64,000 bases of DNA, taken from Nemophila menziesii (Eukaryota > Streptophyta > Magnoliopsida > Boraginales > Hydrophyllaceae). A program made the translations under genes and the position numbers. The stretch spans positions 33,815,733 through 33,879,732 of the forward strand of contig JARWIR010000002.1 of NCBI GenBank assembly GCA_029959085.1, in the 5' to 3' direction. Shown here in pieces: positions 13,339 through 26,120 of the stretch. Below the pieces are notes generated by a model. It ran no database searches and had not been told where the DNA came from. It saw only the letters and a list, made by a program, of their open reading frames with translations. Every line of letters begins with the position of its first letter. Within the stretch, counting starts at the first letter, position 1.

Positions 13339-13845
13339 TCTAAGATCATCTGTTTTACGTTTTGAGATGTGTTTTGTTGACTTTTAGGTTGTTTTTAATA
13401 TTCTATTTTAGGATATCGTATTTTGGGTTCGTTAGGGTTTTACCAACCGTAACATTTAACCCTAATTTCAAAAATATCTAACATTATACCCTAAATCGTA
13501 AACACATAACCTTAACCCTATAACCTACACCTAATCCATCACCATAAGCCCTAAATACTAACCATAAACACTAACAATAAACCGTAACCAGAAACCCCAA
13601 ACACTAGACACTAAACCCTATACCCTAATCCCAAAACCTTAATCACAGAACCTAACCATGGAAAGGATACTAACGTGAAGATTTGGCTCGTTTCTATCAT
13701 TCAAACACTTTGTAAACCGTTTCTAAGATTTTTGAAGTTCCCGGGAGGATTTTTGCTAACTTTCGCATACTTTCTCGTAATGGGACACAAAATATATGTT
13801 TTTTGAGTGCGTTGGGCCTTCTTGGACCGGCAGATGGCTTCGCCA

Positions 13846-14352
13846 TCTAAGATCATCTGTTTTACGTTTTGAGATGTGTTTTGTTGACTTTTAAATTGTT
13901 TTTAATATTCTATTTTAGGATATCGTATTTTGGGTTCGTTAGGGTTTTACCAACCGTAACATTTAACCCTAATTTCAAAAATATCTAACATTATACCCTA
14001 AATCGTAAACACATAACCTTAACCCTATAACCTACACCTAATCCATCACCATAAGCCCTAAATACTAACCATAAACACTAACAATAAACCGTAACCAGAA
14101 ACCCCAAACACTAGACACTAAACCCTATACCCTAATCCCAAAACCTTAATCACAGAACCTAACCATGGAAAGGATACTAACGTGAAGATTTGGCTCGTTT
14201 CTATCATTCAAACACTTTGTAAACCGTTTCTAAGATTTTTGAAGTTCCCGGGAGGATTTTTGCTAACTTTCGCATACTTTCTCGTAATGGGACACAAAAT
14301 ATATGTTTTTTGAGTGCGTTGGGCCTTCTTGGACCGGCAGATGGCTTCGCCA
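13846..14352 (+). repeat. Junction monomer: C' head joined to A (507 bp)
   Basis: The first 50 bases have the C' marker AAATTG. The sequence then continues as type A (CTATTTTAGGATATCG, GGGTTCGTTAGGG and the rest). The switch falls between 13896 and 13914, a stretch identical in both classes. This is the expected product of an exchange between the monomer after an A (a C') and the A at 8421, and it marks the join of the two 5,425-bp copies. Confidence 0.9.
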
Positions 14353-14847
14353 TCTAAGATCATCTGTTTTACGTTTTGAGATGTGTTTTGTTGACTTTTA
14401 AATTGTTTTTAATATTCTATTACAGATATTGTATTGTGCGTCCGTTAGGTTTTTAACAACCATAACATTCAATATTAATTTCTAAAATCTCTAACATTAT
14501 ACCCTAAAACCTTAACCCTATAACCTACACCTAATCCATCACCATAAGCCCTAAATACTAACCATAACCACTAACAATAAACCGTAACCAGAAACCCCAA
14601 ACCCTAGACACTAAACCCTATACCCTAATCCCAAAACCTTAATCACAGAAACCTAACCATGGAAAGGATAATAACGTGAAGATTTTGGCTCGTTTCTATC
14701 ATTCAAACACACTGCAAACCGTTTTTAAGTTTGTTGAAGTTCCCGGGAGGATTTTTGCTAACTTTCGCATACTTTCTAATAATGGGGCACATAATATATG
14801 TTTTTTTAGTGCATTGGGCCTTCTGGGACCGATAGATGGCTTTTCCA

Positions 14848-15344
14848 TCTAAGATCATCTGTTTTACGATTTGATGACTTTTAGGTTATTTTTAATATTC
14901 TATTTTAGGATATTGTATTTTGGGTCTGTTAGGTTTTTACCAACCGTAACATTCAACCCTAATTTCTAAGATCTCTAACATTATACCCTAAATCATAAAC
15001 ACAAAACCTTAACCTTATAACACACACCTAATCCATCACCATAAGCCCTAAATACTAACACTAAACACTAACAATAAACCGTAACCAGAAACCCCAAACC
15101 CTAGACACTAAACCCTATACCCTAATCCCAAAACCTTAATCACAGAAACCTAACCATGGAAAGGATAATAACGTGAAGATTTTGGCTCGTTTCTATCATT
15201 CAAACACACTGCAAACTGTTTTTAAGTTTGTTGAAGTTCCCGGGAGGATTTTTGCTAACTTTCGCATACTTTCTAATAATGGGGCACATAATATATGTTT
15301 TTTTAGTGCATTGGGCCTTCTGGGACCGATAGATGGCTTTTCCA
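14848..15344 (+). repeat. Hybrid monomer D-to-C', duplicated copy (497 bp)
   Basis: This is the copy of the hybrid at 9423-9919, carrying the same TAACACTAAACAC and GCAAACTG variants and the same length. It arose by the 5,425-bp duplication, not by a second recombination. Confidence 0.9.
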
Positions 15345-15840
15345 TCTAAGATCATCTGTTTTACGATTTGATGACTTTTAGGTTATTTTTAATATTCTAT
15401 TTTAGGATATTGTATTTTGGGTCTGTTAGGTTTTTACCAACCGTAACATTCAACCCTAATTTCTAAGATCTCTAACATTATACCCTAAATCATAAACACA
15501 AAACCTTAACCTTATAACACACACCTAATCCATCACCATAAGCCCTAAATACTAACAATAAACACTAACAATAAACCGTAACCAGAAACCCCAAACCCTA
15601 GACACTAAACCCTATACCCTATCCCAAAACCTTAATCACAGAAACCTAACCATGGAATGGATAATAACGTGAAGATTTAGTCTCGTTTCTATCATCCAAA
15701 CACTTTGTAAACCGTTTAAAAGATTTTTGAAGTTCCCGGGAGGATTTTCGCTAACTTTCGCATACTTTCTGAGAATGGTGCATATAATATATGTTTTTTG
15801 ATTGCTGTGGGCCTTTTAAGACCGACAGATGGCTTCGCCA

Positions 15841-16265
15841 TCTAAGATCATCTGTTTTACGTTTTGAGATGTGTTTTGTTGACTTTTAGGTTGTTTTTAA
15901 TATTCTATTTTAGGATATCGTATTTTGGGTTCGTTAGGGTTTTACCAACCGTAACATTTAACCCTAATTTCAAAAAATATCTAACATTATACCCTAAATC
16001 GTAAACACATAACCTTAACCCTATAACCTACACCTAATCCATCACCATAAGCCCTAAATACTAACCATAAACACTAACAATAAACCGTAACCAGAAACCC
16101 CAAACACTAGACACTAAACCCTATACCCTAATCCCAAAACCTTAATCACAGAACCTAACCATGGAAGGATTTTTGCTAACTTTCGCATACTTTCTTCGAA
16201 TGGGGCACATAATGTATGTTTTTTGAGTGCGTTGGGCCTTCTTGGCCCGGCAGATGCCTTCGCCA
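15841..16265 (+). repeat. Deleted A monomer, 82-bp loss (425 bp)
   Basis: This is the copy-2 counterpart of 10416-10840, with the same deletion junction and the same private variants. Confidence 0.92.
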
Positions 16266-18269
16266 TCTAAGATCATCTGTTTTACGTTTTGAGATGTGTT
16301 TTGTTGACTTTTAGATTGTTTTTAATATACTATTTTAGGATATCGTATTTTGGGTCCGTTAGGTTTTTACCAACCATAACATTCAACCCTAATTTCAAAA
16401 ATCTCTAACATTATACCCTAAACAATAAACAAAAAACCTTAACCCTATAACCTACACCTAATCCATCACCATAAGCCCTAAATACTAACCATAAACACTA
16501 ACAATAAACCGTAACCAGAAACCCCAAACACTAGACACTAAACCCTATACCCTAATCCCAAAACCTTAATCACAGAACCTAACCATGGAAAGGATAATAA
16601 CGTGAAGATTTGGCTCGTTTCTATCATTCAAACACTTTGTAAACCGTTTTTAAGATTTTTGAAGTTCCCGGGAGGATTTTTGCTAACTTTCGCATGCTTT
16701 CTCGTAATGGGGCACAAAATATATGTTTTTTGAGTGCGTTGGGCCTTCTTGGACCGGCAGATGGCTTCGCCATCTAAGATCATCTGTTTTACGTTTTGAG
16801 ATGTGTTTTGTTGACTTTTAAATTGTTTTTAATATTCTATTACAGATATTGTATTGTGCGTCCGTTAGGTTTTTAACAACCATAACATTCAATACTAATT
16901 TCTAAAATCTCTAACATTATACCCTAAAACCTTAACCCTATAACCTACACCTAATCCATCACCATAAGCCCTAAATACTAACCATAACCACTAACAATAA
17001 ACCGTAACCAGAAACCCCAAACCCTAGACACTAAACCCTATACCCTAATCCCAAAACCTTAATCACAGAAACCTAACCATGGAAAGGATAATAACGTGAA
17101 GATTTTGGCTCGTTTCTATCATTCAAACACACTGCAAACCGTTTTTAAGTTTGTTGAAGTTCCCGGGAGGATTTTTGCTAACTTTCGCATACTTTCTAAT
17201 AATGGGGCACATAATATATGTTTTTTTAGTGCATTGGGCCTTCTGGGACCGATAGATGGCTTTTCCATCTAAGATCATCTGTTTTACGATTTGATGACTT
17301 TTAGGTTATTTTTAATATTCTATTTTAGGATATTGTATATTGGGTCTGTTAGGTTTTTACCAACCGTAACATTCAACCCTAATTTCTAAGATCTCTAACA
17401 TTATACCCTAAATCATAAACACAAAACCTTAACCTTATAACACACACCTAATCCATCACCATAAGCCCTAAATACTAACAATAAACACTAACAATAAACC
17501 GTAACCAGAAACCCCAAACCCTAGACACTAAACCCTATACCCTATCCCAAAACCTTAATCACAGAAACCTAACCATGGAAAGGATAATAACGTGAAGATT
17601 TAGTCTCGTTTCTATCATCCAAACACTTTGTAAACCGTTTAAAAGATTTTTGAAGTTTTCGGGAGGATTTTCGCTAACTTTCGCATACTTTCTGAGAATG
17701 GTGCATATAATATATGTTTTTTGATTGCCGTGGGCCTTTTAAGACCGACAGATGGCTTCGCCATCTAAGATCATCTGTTTTACGTTTTGAGATGTGTTTT
17801 GTTGACTTTTAGGTTGTTTTTAATATTCTATTTTAGGATATCGTATTTTGGGTTCGTTAGGGTTTTACCAACCGTACATTTAACCCTAATTTCAAAAGTA
17901 TCTAACATTATACCCTAAATCGTAAACACATAACCTTAACCCTATAACCTACACCTAATCCATCACCATAAGCCCTAAATACTAACCATAAACACTAACA
18001 ATAAACCGTAACCAGAAACCCCAAACACTAGACACTAAACCCTATACCCTAATCCCAAAACCTTAATCACAGAACCTAACCATGGAAAGGATACTAACGT
18101 GAAGATTTGGCTCGTTTCTATCATTCAAACACTTTGTAAACCGTTTCTAAGATTTTTGAAGTTCCCGGGAGGATTTTTGCTAACTTTCGCATACTTTCTC
18201 GTAATGGGACACAAAATATATGTTTTTTGAGTGCGTTGGGCCTTCTTGGACCGGCAGATGGCTTCGCCA

Positions 18270-18763
18270 TCTAAGATCATCTGTTTTACGTTTTGAGATG
18301 TGTTTTGTTGACTTTTAAATTGTTTTTAATATTCTATTACAGATATTGTATTGTGCGTCCGTTAGGTTTTTAACAACCATAACATTCAATATTAATTTCT
18401 AAAATCTCTAACATTATACCCTAAAACCTTAACCCTATAACCTACACCTAATCCATCACCATAAGCCCTAAATACTAACAATAAACACTAACAATAAACC
18501 GTAACCAGAAACCCCAAACCCTAGACACTAAACCCTATACCCTATCCCAAAACCTTAATCACAGAAACCTAACCATGGAATGGATAATAACGTGAAGATT
18601 TAGTCTCGTTTCTATCATCCAAACACTTTGTAAACCGTTTAAAAGATTTTTGAAGTTACCGGGAGGATTTTCGCTAACTTTCGCATACTTTCTGAGAATG
18701 GTGCATATAATATATGTTTTTTGATTGATGTGGGCCTTTTAAGACCGACAGATGGCTTCGCCA
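18270..18763 (+). repeat. Hybrid monomer C'-to-D, duplicated copy (494 bp)
   Basis: This is the copy of the hybrid at 12845-13338, sharing GAAGTTACCGGGAGG. It differs visibly by GATTGATGTGGG. Confidence 0.9.
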
Positions 18764-19270
18764 TCTAAGATCATCTGTTTTACGTTTTGAGATGTGTTTT
18801 GTTGACTTTTAGGTTGTTTTTAATATTCTATTTTAGGATATCGTATTTTGGGTTCGTTAGGGTTTTACCAACCGTAACATTTAACCCTAATTTCAAAAAT
18901 ATCTAACATTATACCCTAAATCGTAAACACATAACCTTAACCCTATAACCTACACCTAATCCATCACCATAAGCCCTAAATACTAACCATAAACACTAAC
19001 AATAAACCGTAACCAGAAACCCCAAACACTAGACACTAAACCCTATACCCTAATCCCAAAACCTTAATCACAGAACCTAACCATGGAAAGGATACTAACG
19101 TGAAGATTTGGCTCGTTTCTATCATTCAAACACTTTGTAAACCGTTTCTAAGATTTTTGAAGTTCCCGGGAGGATTCTTGCTAACTTTCGCATACTTTCT
19201 CGTAATGGGACACAAAATATATGTTTTTTGAGTGCGTTGGGCCTTCTTGGACCGGCAGATGGCTTCGCCA

Positions 19271-20261
19271 TCTAAGATCATCTGTTTTACGTTTTGAGAT
19301 GTGTTTTGTTGACTTTTAAATTGTTTTTAATATTCTATTACAGATATTGTATTGTGCGTCCGTTAGGTTTTTAACAACCATAACATTCAATACTAATTTC
19401 TAAAATCTCTAACATTATACCCTAAAACCTTAACCCTATAACCTACACCTAATCCATCACCATAAGCCCTAAATACTAACCATAACCACTAACAATAAAC
19501 CGTAACCAGAAACCCCAAACCCTAGACACTAAACCCTATACCCTAATCCCAAAACCTTAATCACAGAAACCTAACCATGGAAAGGATAATAACGTGAAGA
19601 TTTTGGCTCGTTTCTATCATTCAAACACACTGCAAACCGTTTTTAAGTTTGTTGAAGTTCCCGGGAGTATTTCTGCTAACATTCGCATACTTTCTAATAA
19701 TGGGGCACATAATATATGTTTTTTTAGTGCATTGGGCCTTCTGGGACCGATAGATGGCTTTTCCATCTAAGATCATCTGTTTTACGTTTTGATGACTTTT
19801 AGGTTATTTTTAATATTCTATTTTAGGATATTGTATTTTGGGTCTGTTAGGTTTTTACCAACCGTAACATTCAACCCTAATTTCTAAGATCTCTAACATT
19901 ATACCCTAAATCATAAACACAAAACCTTAACCTTATAACACACACCTAATCCATCACCATAAGCCCTAAATACTAACAATAAACACTAACAATAAACCGT
20001 AACCAGAAACCCCAAACCCTAGACACTGAACCCTATACCCTATCCCAAAACCTTAATCACAGAAACCTAACCATGGAAAGGATAATAACGTGAAGATTTA
20101 GTCTCGTTTCTATCATCCAAACACTTTGTAAACCGTTTAAAAGATTTTTGAAGTTCCCGGGAGGATTTTCGCTAACTTTCGCATACTTTCTGAGAATGGT
20201 GCATATAATATATGTTTTTTGAGTGCTGTGGGCCTTTTAAGACCGACAGATGGCTTCGCCA
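19271..20261 (+). repeat. C'-D pair bridging Region I and Region II (991 bp)
   Basis: Monomers are 19271-19765 (C', 495) and 19766-20261 (D, 496). With the A at 18764 they complete an ordinary A-C'-D trimer. The C' copy has private GGGAGTATTTCTGC and AACATTCGC. The D copy is transitional: it keeps Region I GGGTCTGTTAGG but has Region II GTTTTACGTTTTGATGAC (Region I D has ACGATTTGATG) and GAGTGCTGTGGG (Region I has GATTGCTGTGGG). Confidence 0.88.
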
Positions 20262-22787
20262 TCTAAGATCATCTGTTTTACGTTTTGAGATGTGTTTTGT
20301 TGACTTTTAGGTTGTTTTTAATATTCTATTTTAGGATATCGTATTTTGGGTTCGTTAGGGTTTTACCAACCGTAACATTCAACCCTAATTTCAAAAATAT
20401 CTAACATTATACCCTAAATCGTAAACACATAACCTTAACCCTATAACCTACACCTAATCCATCACCATAAGCACTAAATACTAACCATAAACACTAACAA
20501 TAAACCGTAACCAGAAACCCCAAACACTAGACACTAAACCCTATACCTTAATCCCAAAACCTTAATCACAGAACCTAACCATGGAAAGGATACTAACGTG
20601 AAGATTAGGCTCGTTTCTATCATTCAAACACTTTGTAAACCGTTTTTATGATTTTTGAAGTTCCCGGGAGGATTTTTGCTAAATTTCGCATACTTTCTCC
20701 GAATGGGGCACATAATATATGTTTTTTGAGTGCGTTGGGCCTTCTTGGACCAGCAGATGGCTTCGCCATCTAAGATCATCTGTTTTACATTTTGAGATGT
20801 GTTTTGTTGACTTTTAGATTGTTTATAATATACTATTTTAGGATATCGTATTTTGGGTCCGTTAGATTTTTACCAACCATAACATTCAACCCTAATTTCT
20901 AAAATCTCTAACATTATACCCTAAACAATAAACAAAAAACCTTAACCCTATAACCTACACCTAATCCATCACCATAAGCCCTAAATACTAACCATAACCA
21001 CTAACAATAAACCGTAACCAGAAACCCCAAACCCTAGACACTAAACCCTATACCCTAATCCCAAAACCTTAATCACAGAACCTAACCATGGAAAGGATAA
21101 TAACGTGAAGATTTGGCTCGTTTCTATCATTCAAACACTTTGTAAATCGTTTTTAAGATTTTTGAAGTTCCCGGGTGGATTTTTGCTAACTTTCGCATAC
21201 TTTCTCCGAATGGGGCACATAATATATGTTTTTTTGAGTGCGTTGGGCCTTCTTGGACCGGCAGATAGCTTCGCCATCTAAGATCATCTGTTTTACGTTT
21301 TGAGATGTGTTTTGTTGACTTTTAGATTGTTTTTAATATTCTATTTCAGATATCGTATTGTGCGTCCGTTAGGTTTTTAACAACCATAACATTCAACACT
21401 AATTTCTAAAATCTCTAACATTATACCCTAAACAATAAACAAAAAACCTTAATTCTATAACCTACACCTAATCCATCACCATAAGCCCTAAATACTAACC
21501 ATAACCACTAACAATAAACCGTAACCAGAAACCCCAAACCCTAGACATTAAACCCTATACCCTAATCCCAAAACCTTAATCACAGAAACCTAACCATGGA
21601 AAAGATAATAACGTGAAGATTTTGGCTCGTTTCTATCATTCAAACACACTGCAAACCGTTTTTAAGTTTGTTGAAGTTCCCGGGAGGATTTTTGCTAACT
21701 TTCGCATACTTTCTAATAATGGGGCACATAATATATGTTTTTTTAGTGCGTTGGGCCTTCTGGGACCGATAGATGGCTTTTCCATCTAAGATCATTTGTT
21801 TTACGTTTTGAGATGTGTTTTGTTGACTTTTAGATTGTTTTTAATATTCTATTTCAGATATCGTATTGTGCGTCCGTTAGGTTTTTAACAACCATAACAT
21901 TCAACACTAATTTCTAAAATCTCTAACATTATACCCTAAACAATAAACAAAAAACCTTAATTCTATAACCTACACCTAATCCATCACCGTAAGCCCTAAA
22001 TACTAACCATAACCACTAACAATAAACCGTAACCAGAAACCCCAAACCCTAGACACTAAACCCTATACCCTAATCCCAAAACCTTAATCACAGAAACCTA
22101 ACCATGGAAAAGATAATAACGTGAAGATTTTGGCTCGTTTCTATCATTCAAACTCACTGCAAATCGTTTTTAAGTTTGTTGAAGTTCCCGGGAGGATTTT
22201 TGCTAACTTTCGCATACTTTCTAATAATGGGGCACATAATATATGTTTTTTTAGTGCATTGGGCCTTCTGGGACCGATAGATGGCTTTTCCATCTAAGAT
22301 CATTTGTTTTACGTTTTGATGACTTTTAGGTTATTTTTAATATTCTATTTTAGGATATTGTATTTTGGGTCCGTTAGGTTTTTACCAACCGTAACATTCA
22401 ACCCTAATTTCTAAGATCTCTAACATTATACCATAAATCATAAACACAAAACCTTAACCTTATAACACACACATAATCCATCACCATAAGCCCTAAATAC
22501 TAACAATAAACACTAACAATAAACCGTAACCAGAAACCCCAAACCCTAGACACTAAACCTTATACCCTATCCCAAACCTTAATCACAGAAACCTAACCAT
22601 GGAAAGGATAATAACGTGAAGATTTTGTCTCGTTTCTATCATTCAAACAATTTGTAATCCGTTTTAAAGATTTTTGAAGTTCCTGGGAGGATTTTCGCTA
22701 ACTTTCGCATACTTTCTGAGAATGGTGCATATAATATATGTTTTTTGAGTGTTGTGGGCCTTTTAAGACCGACAGATGGCTTCGCCA

Positions 22788-23635
22788 TCTAAGATCATCA
22801 GTTTTACGTTTTGAGATGTGTTTTGTTGACTTTTAGGTTGTTTTTAATATTCTATTTTAGGATATCGTATTTTGGGTTCGTTAGGGTTTTACCAACCGTA
22901 ACATTCAACCCTAATTTCAAAAATATCTAACATTATACCCTAAATCGTAAACACATAACCTTAACCCTATAACCTACACCTAATCCATCACCATAAGCCC
23001 TAAATACTAACCATAAACACTAACAATAAACCGTAACCAGAAAACCCAAACACTAGACACTAAACCCTATACCCTAATCCCAAAACCTTAATCACAGAAC
23101 CTAACCATGGAAGGATTTTTGCTAACTTTCGTATACTTTCTTCGAATTGGGCACATAATATATGTTTTTTGAGTGCGTTGGGCCTTCTTGGACCGGCAGA
23201 TGGCTTCGCCATCTAAGATCATCTGTTTTACGTTTTGAGATATGTTTTGTTGACTTTTAGATTGTTTTTAATATACTATTTTAGGATATCGTATTTTGGG
23301 TCCGTTAGGTTTTTACCAACCATAACATTCAACCCTAATTTCAAAAATCTCTAACATTATACCCTAAATCGTAAACACATAACCTTAACCCTATAACCTA
23401 CACCTAATCCATCACCATAAGCCCTAAATACTAACCATAAACCCTAACAATAAACCGTAACCAGAAACCCCAAACACTAGACACTAAACCCTATACCCTA
23501 ATCCCAAAACCTTAATCACAGAACCTAACCATGGAAGGATTTTTGCTAACTTTCGCATACTTTCTTCGAATGGGGCACATAATATATGTTTTTTGAGTGC
23601 GTTGGGCCTTCTTGGACCGGCAGATGGCTTCGCCA
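22788..23635 (+). repeat. Pair of 82-bp-deleted monomers (2 x 424 bp)
   Basis: 22788-23211 is a type A head with the CCATGGA/AGGATTTTT junction. 23212-23635 starts as type B (TATAC, GGTCCGTTAGG, CAACCATAAC, AAAAATCTC), switches to A-like TAAATCGTAAACAC, and carries the same deletion junction. The same deletion in two class backgrounds is best explained by recombination that moved an A tail onto a B head, not by two independent deletions. Confidence 0.9.
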
Positions 23636-25651
23636 TCTAAGATTATCTGTTTTACGTTTTGAGATGTGTTTTGTTGACTTTTGGATTGTTTTTAATATAC
23701 TATTTTAGGATATTGTATTTTGGGTCCGTTAGGTTTTTACCAACCATAACATTCAACCCTAATTTCAAAAATCTCTAACATTATACCTTAAACAATAAAC
23801 AAAAAACCTTAACCCTATAACCTACACCTAATCCATCACCATAAGCCCTAAATACTAACCATAAACACTAACAATAAACCGTAACCAGAAACCCCAAACA
23901 CTAGACACTAAACCCTATACCCTAATCCCAAAACCTTAATCACATAACCTAACCATGGAAAGGATAATAACGTGAAGATTTGGCTCGTTTCTATCATTCA
24001 AACACTTTGTAAACCGTTTTTAAGATTTTTGAAGTTCCCGGGAGGATTTTTGTTAACTTTCGCATACTTTCTCTGAATGGGGCACATAATATATGTTTTT
24101 TGTGTGCGTTGGGCCTTCTTGGACCGCAGATGGCTTCGCCATCTAAGATCATCTGTTTTACGTTTTGAGATGTGTTTTGTTGACTTTTAGATTGTTTTTA
24201 ATATTCTATTTCAGATATCGTATTGTGCGTCCGTTAGGTTTTTAACAACCATAACATTCAACACTAATTTCTAAAATCTCTAACATTATACCCTAAACAA
24301 TAAACAAAAAACCTTAACCTATAACCTACACCTAATCCATCACCATAAGCCCTAAATACTAACCATAACCACTAACAATAAACCGTAAAAAGAAACCCCA
24401 AACCCTAGACACTAAACTTTATACCCTAATCCCAAAACCTTAATCACAGAAACCTAACCATGGAAAGGATAATAACGTGAAGATTTTGGCTCGTTTCTAT
24501 CATTCAAACACACTGCAAACCGTTTTTAAGTTTGTTGAAGTTCCCGGGAGGATTTTTGCTAACTTTCGCATACTTTCTAAGAATGGGGCACATAATATAT
24601 GTTTTTTTAGTGCATTGGGCCTTCTGGGACCGATAGATGGCTTTTCCATCTAAGATCATCTGTTTTACGTTTTGATGACTTTTAGGTTATTTTTAATATT
24701 CTATTTTAGGATATTGTATTTTGGGTCCGTTAGGTTTTTACCAACCGTAACATTCAACCCTAATTTCTAAGATCTCTAACATTATACCCTAAATCATAAA
24801 CACAAAACCTTAACCTTATAACACACACCTAATCCATCACCATAAGCCCTAAATACTAACAATAAACACTAACAATAAACCGTAACCAGAAACCCCAAAC
24901 CCTAGACACTAAACCCTATACCCTATCCCAAAACCTTAATCACAGAAACCTAACCATGGAAAGGATAATAACGTGAAGATTTAGTCTCGTTTCTATCATC
25001 CAAACACTTTGTAAACCGTTTAAAAGATTTTTGAAGTTCCAGGGAGGATTTTCGCTAACTTTCGCATACTTTCTGAGAATGGTGCATATAATATATGTTT
25101 TTTGAGTGCTGTGGGCCTTTTGGGACCGACAGATGGCTTCGCCATCTAAGATCATCTGTTTTACGTTTTGAGATTTGTTTTGTTGACTTTTCGGTTGTTT
25201 TTAATATTCTATTTTAGGATATCGTATTTTGGGTTCGTTAGGGTTTTACCAACCGTAACATTCAACCCTAATTTCAAAAATATCTAACATTATACCCTAA
25301 ATCGTAAACACATAACCTTAACCCTATAACCTACACCTAATCCATCACCATAAGCCCTAAATACTAACCATAAACACTAACAATAAACCGTAACCAGAAA
25401 CCCCAAACACTAGACACTAAACCCTATACCCTAATCCCAAAACCTTAATCACATAACCTAACCATGGAAAGGATACTAACGTGAAGATTTGGCTCGTTTC
25501 TATCATTCAAACACTTTGTAAACCGTTTTTATGATTGTTGAAGTTCCCGGGAGGATTTTTGCTAAATTTCGCATACTTTCTCCGAATGGGGCACATAATA
25601 TATGTTTTTTGAGTGCGTTGGGCCTTCTTGGACCGGCAAATAGCTTCGCCA

Positions 25652-26120
25652 TCTAAGATCATCTGTTTTACGTTTTGAGATGTGTTTTGTTGACTTTTAG
25701 ATTGCTTTTAATATACTATTTTAGGATTTCGTATATTGGGTCCATTAGGTTTTTACCAACCATAACATTCAACCCTAATTTCAAAAGTCTCTAACATTAT
25801 ACCCTAACCCATCACCATAAGCCCTAAATACTAACCATAACCACTAACAATAAACCGTAACCAGAAACCCCAAACCCTAGACACTAAACCCTATACCCTA
25901 ATCCCAAAACCTTAATCACAGAAACCTAACCATGGAAAGGATAATAACGTGAAGATTTTGGCTCGTTTCTATCATTCAAACACACTGCAAACCGTTTTTA
26001 AGTTTGTTGAAGTTCCCGGGAGGATTTTTGCTAACTTTCGCATACTTTCTAATAATGGGGCACATAATATATGTTTTTTTAGTGCATTGGGCCTTCTGGG
26101 ACCGATAGATGGCTTTTCCA
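25652..26120 (+). repeat. B/C fusion monomer with middle deletion (469 bp)
   Basis: The head is type B (GATTGCTTTTAATATAC, GGATTTCGTATATTGGG, GGTCCATTAGG) and the tail is type C (GATTTTGGCTCG, ACACACTGC, GATAGATGG with CTTTT loop). In the telomere-like middle TACCCTAA runs straight into CCCATCACC, losing about 38 bp that in B includes the CAATAAACAAAA block. One monomer thus stands in for a B-C pair, turning the tetramer into an A-B/C-D trimer. Confidence 0.9.

Larger units (their letters stand above)
8421..13845 (+). repeat. 11-monomer segmental duplication, copy 1 (5,425 bp)
   Basis: Monomers are 8421-8927 (A), 8928-9422 (C'), 9423-9919 (D-to-C' hybrid, 497), 9920-10415 (D), 10416-10840 (deleted A, 425), 10841-11347 (B-like), 11348-11842 (C'), 11843-12338 (D), 12339-12844 (A), 12845-13338 (C'-to-D hybrid, 494) and 13339-13845 (A). 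Every length in this series recurs exactly 5,425 bp later. Private variants are shared with copy 2, including TCAATACTAATTTC in the C' at 11348, GAAGTTACCGGGAGG in the hybrid at 12845, and TAACACTAAACAC in the hybrid at 9423. Confidence 0.93.
13846..19270 (+). repeat. 11-monomer segmental duplication, copy 2 (5,425 bp)
   Basis: Monomers are 13846-14352 (A with C' head, 507), 14353-14847 (C'), 14848-15344 (D-to-C' hybrid, 497), 15345-15840 (D), 15841-16265 (deleted A, 425), 16266-16772 (B-like), 16773-17267 (C'), 17268-17763 (D), 17764-18269 (A), 18270-18763 (C'-to-D hybrid, 494) and 18764-19270 (A). Few differences from copy 1 are visible, for example GATTGATGTGGG against GATTGCTGTGGG and GGATTCTTGC against GGATTTTTGC. 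The first monomer contains the duplication junction. Confidence 0.93.
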
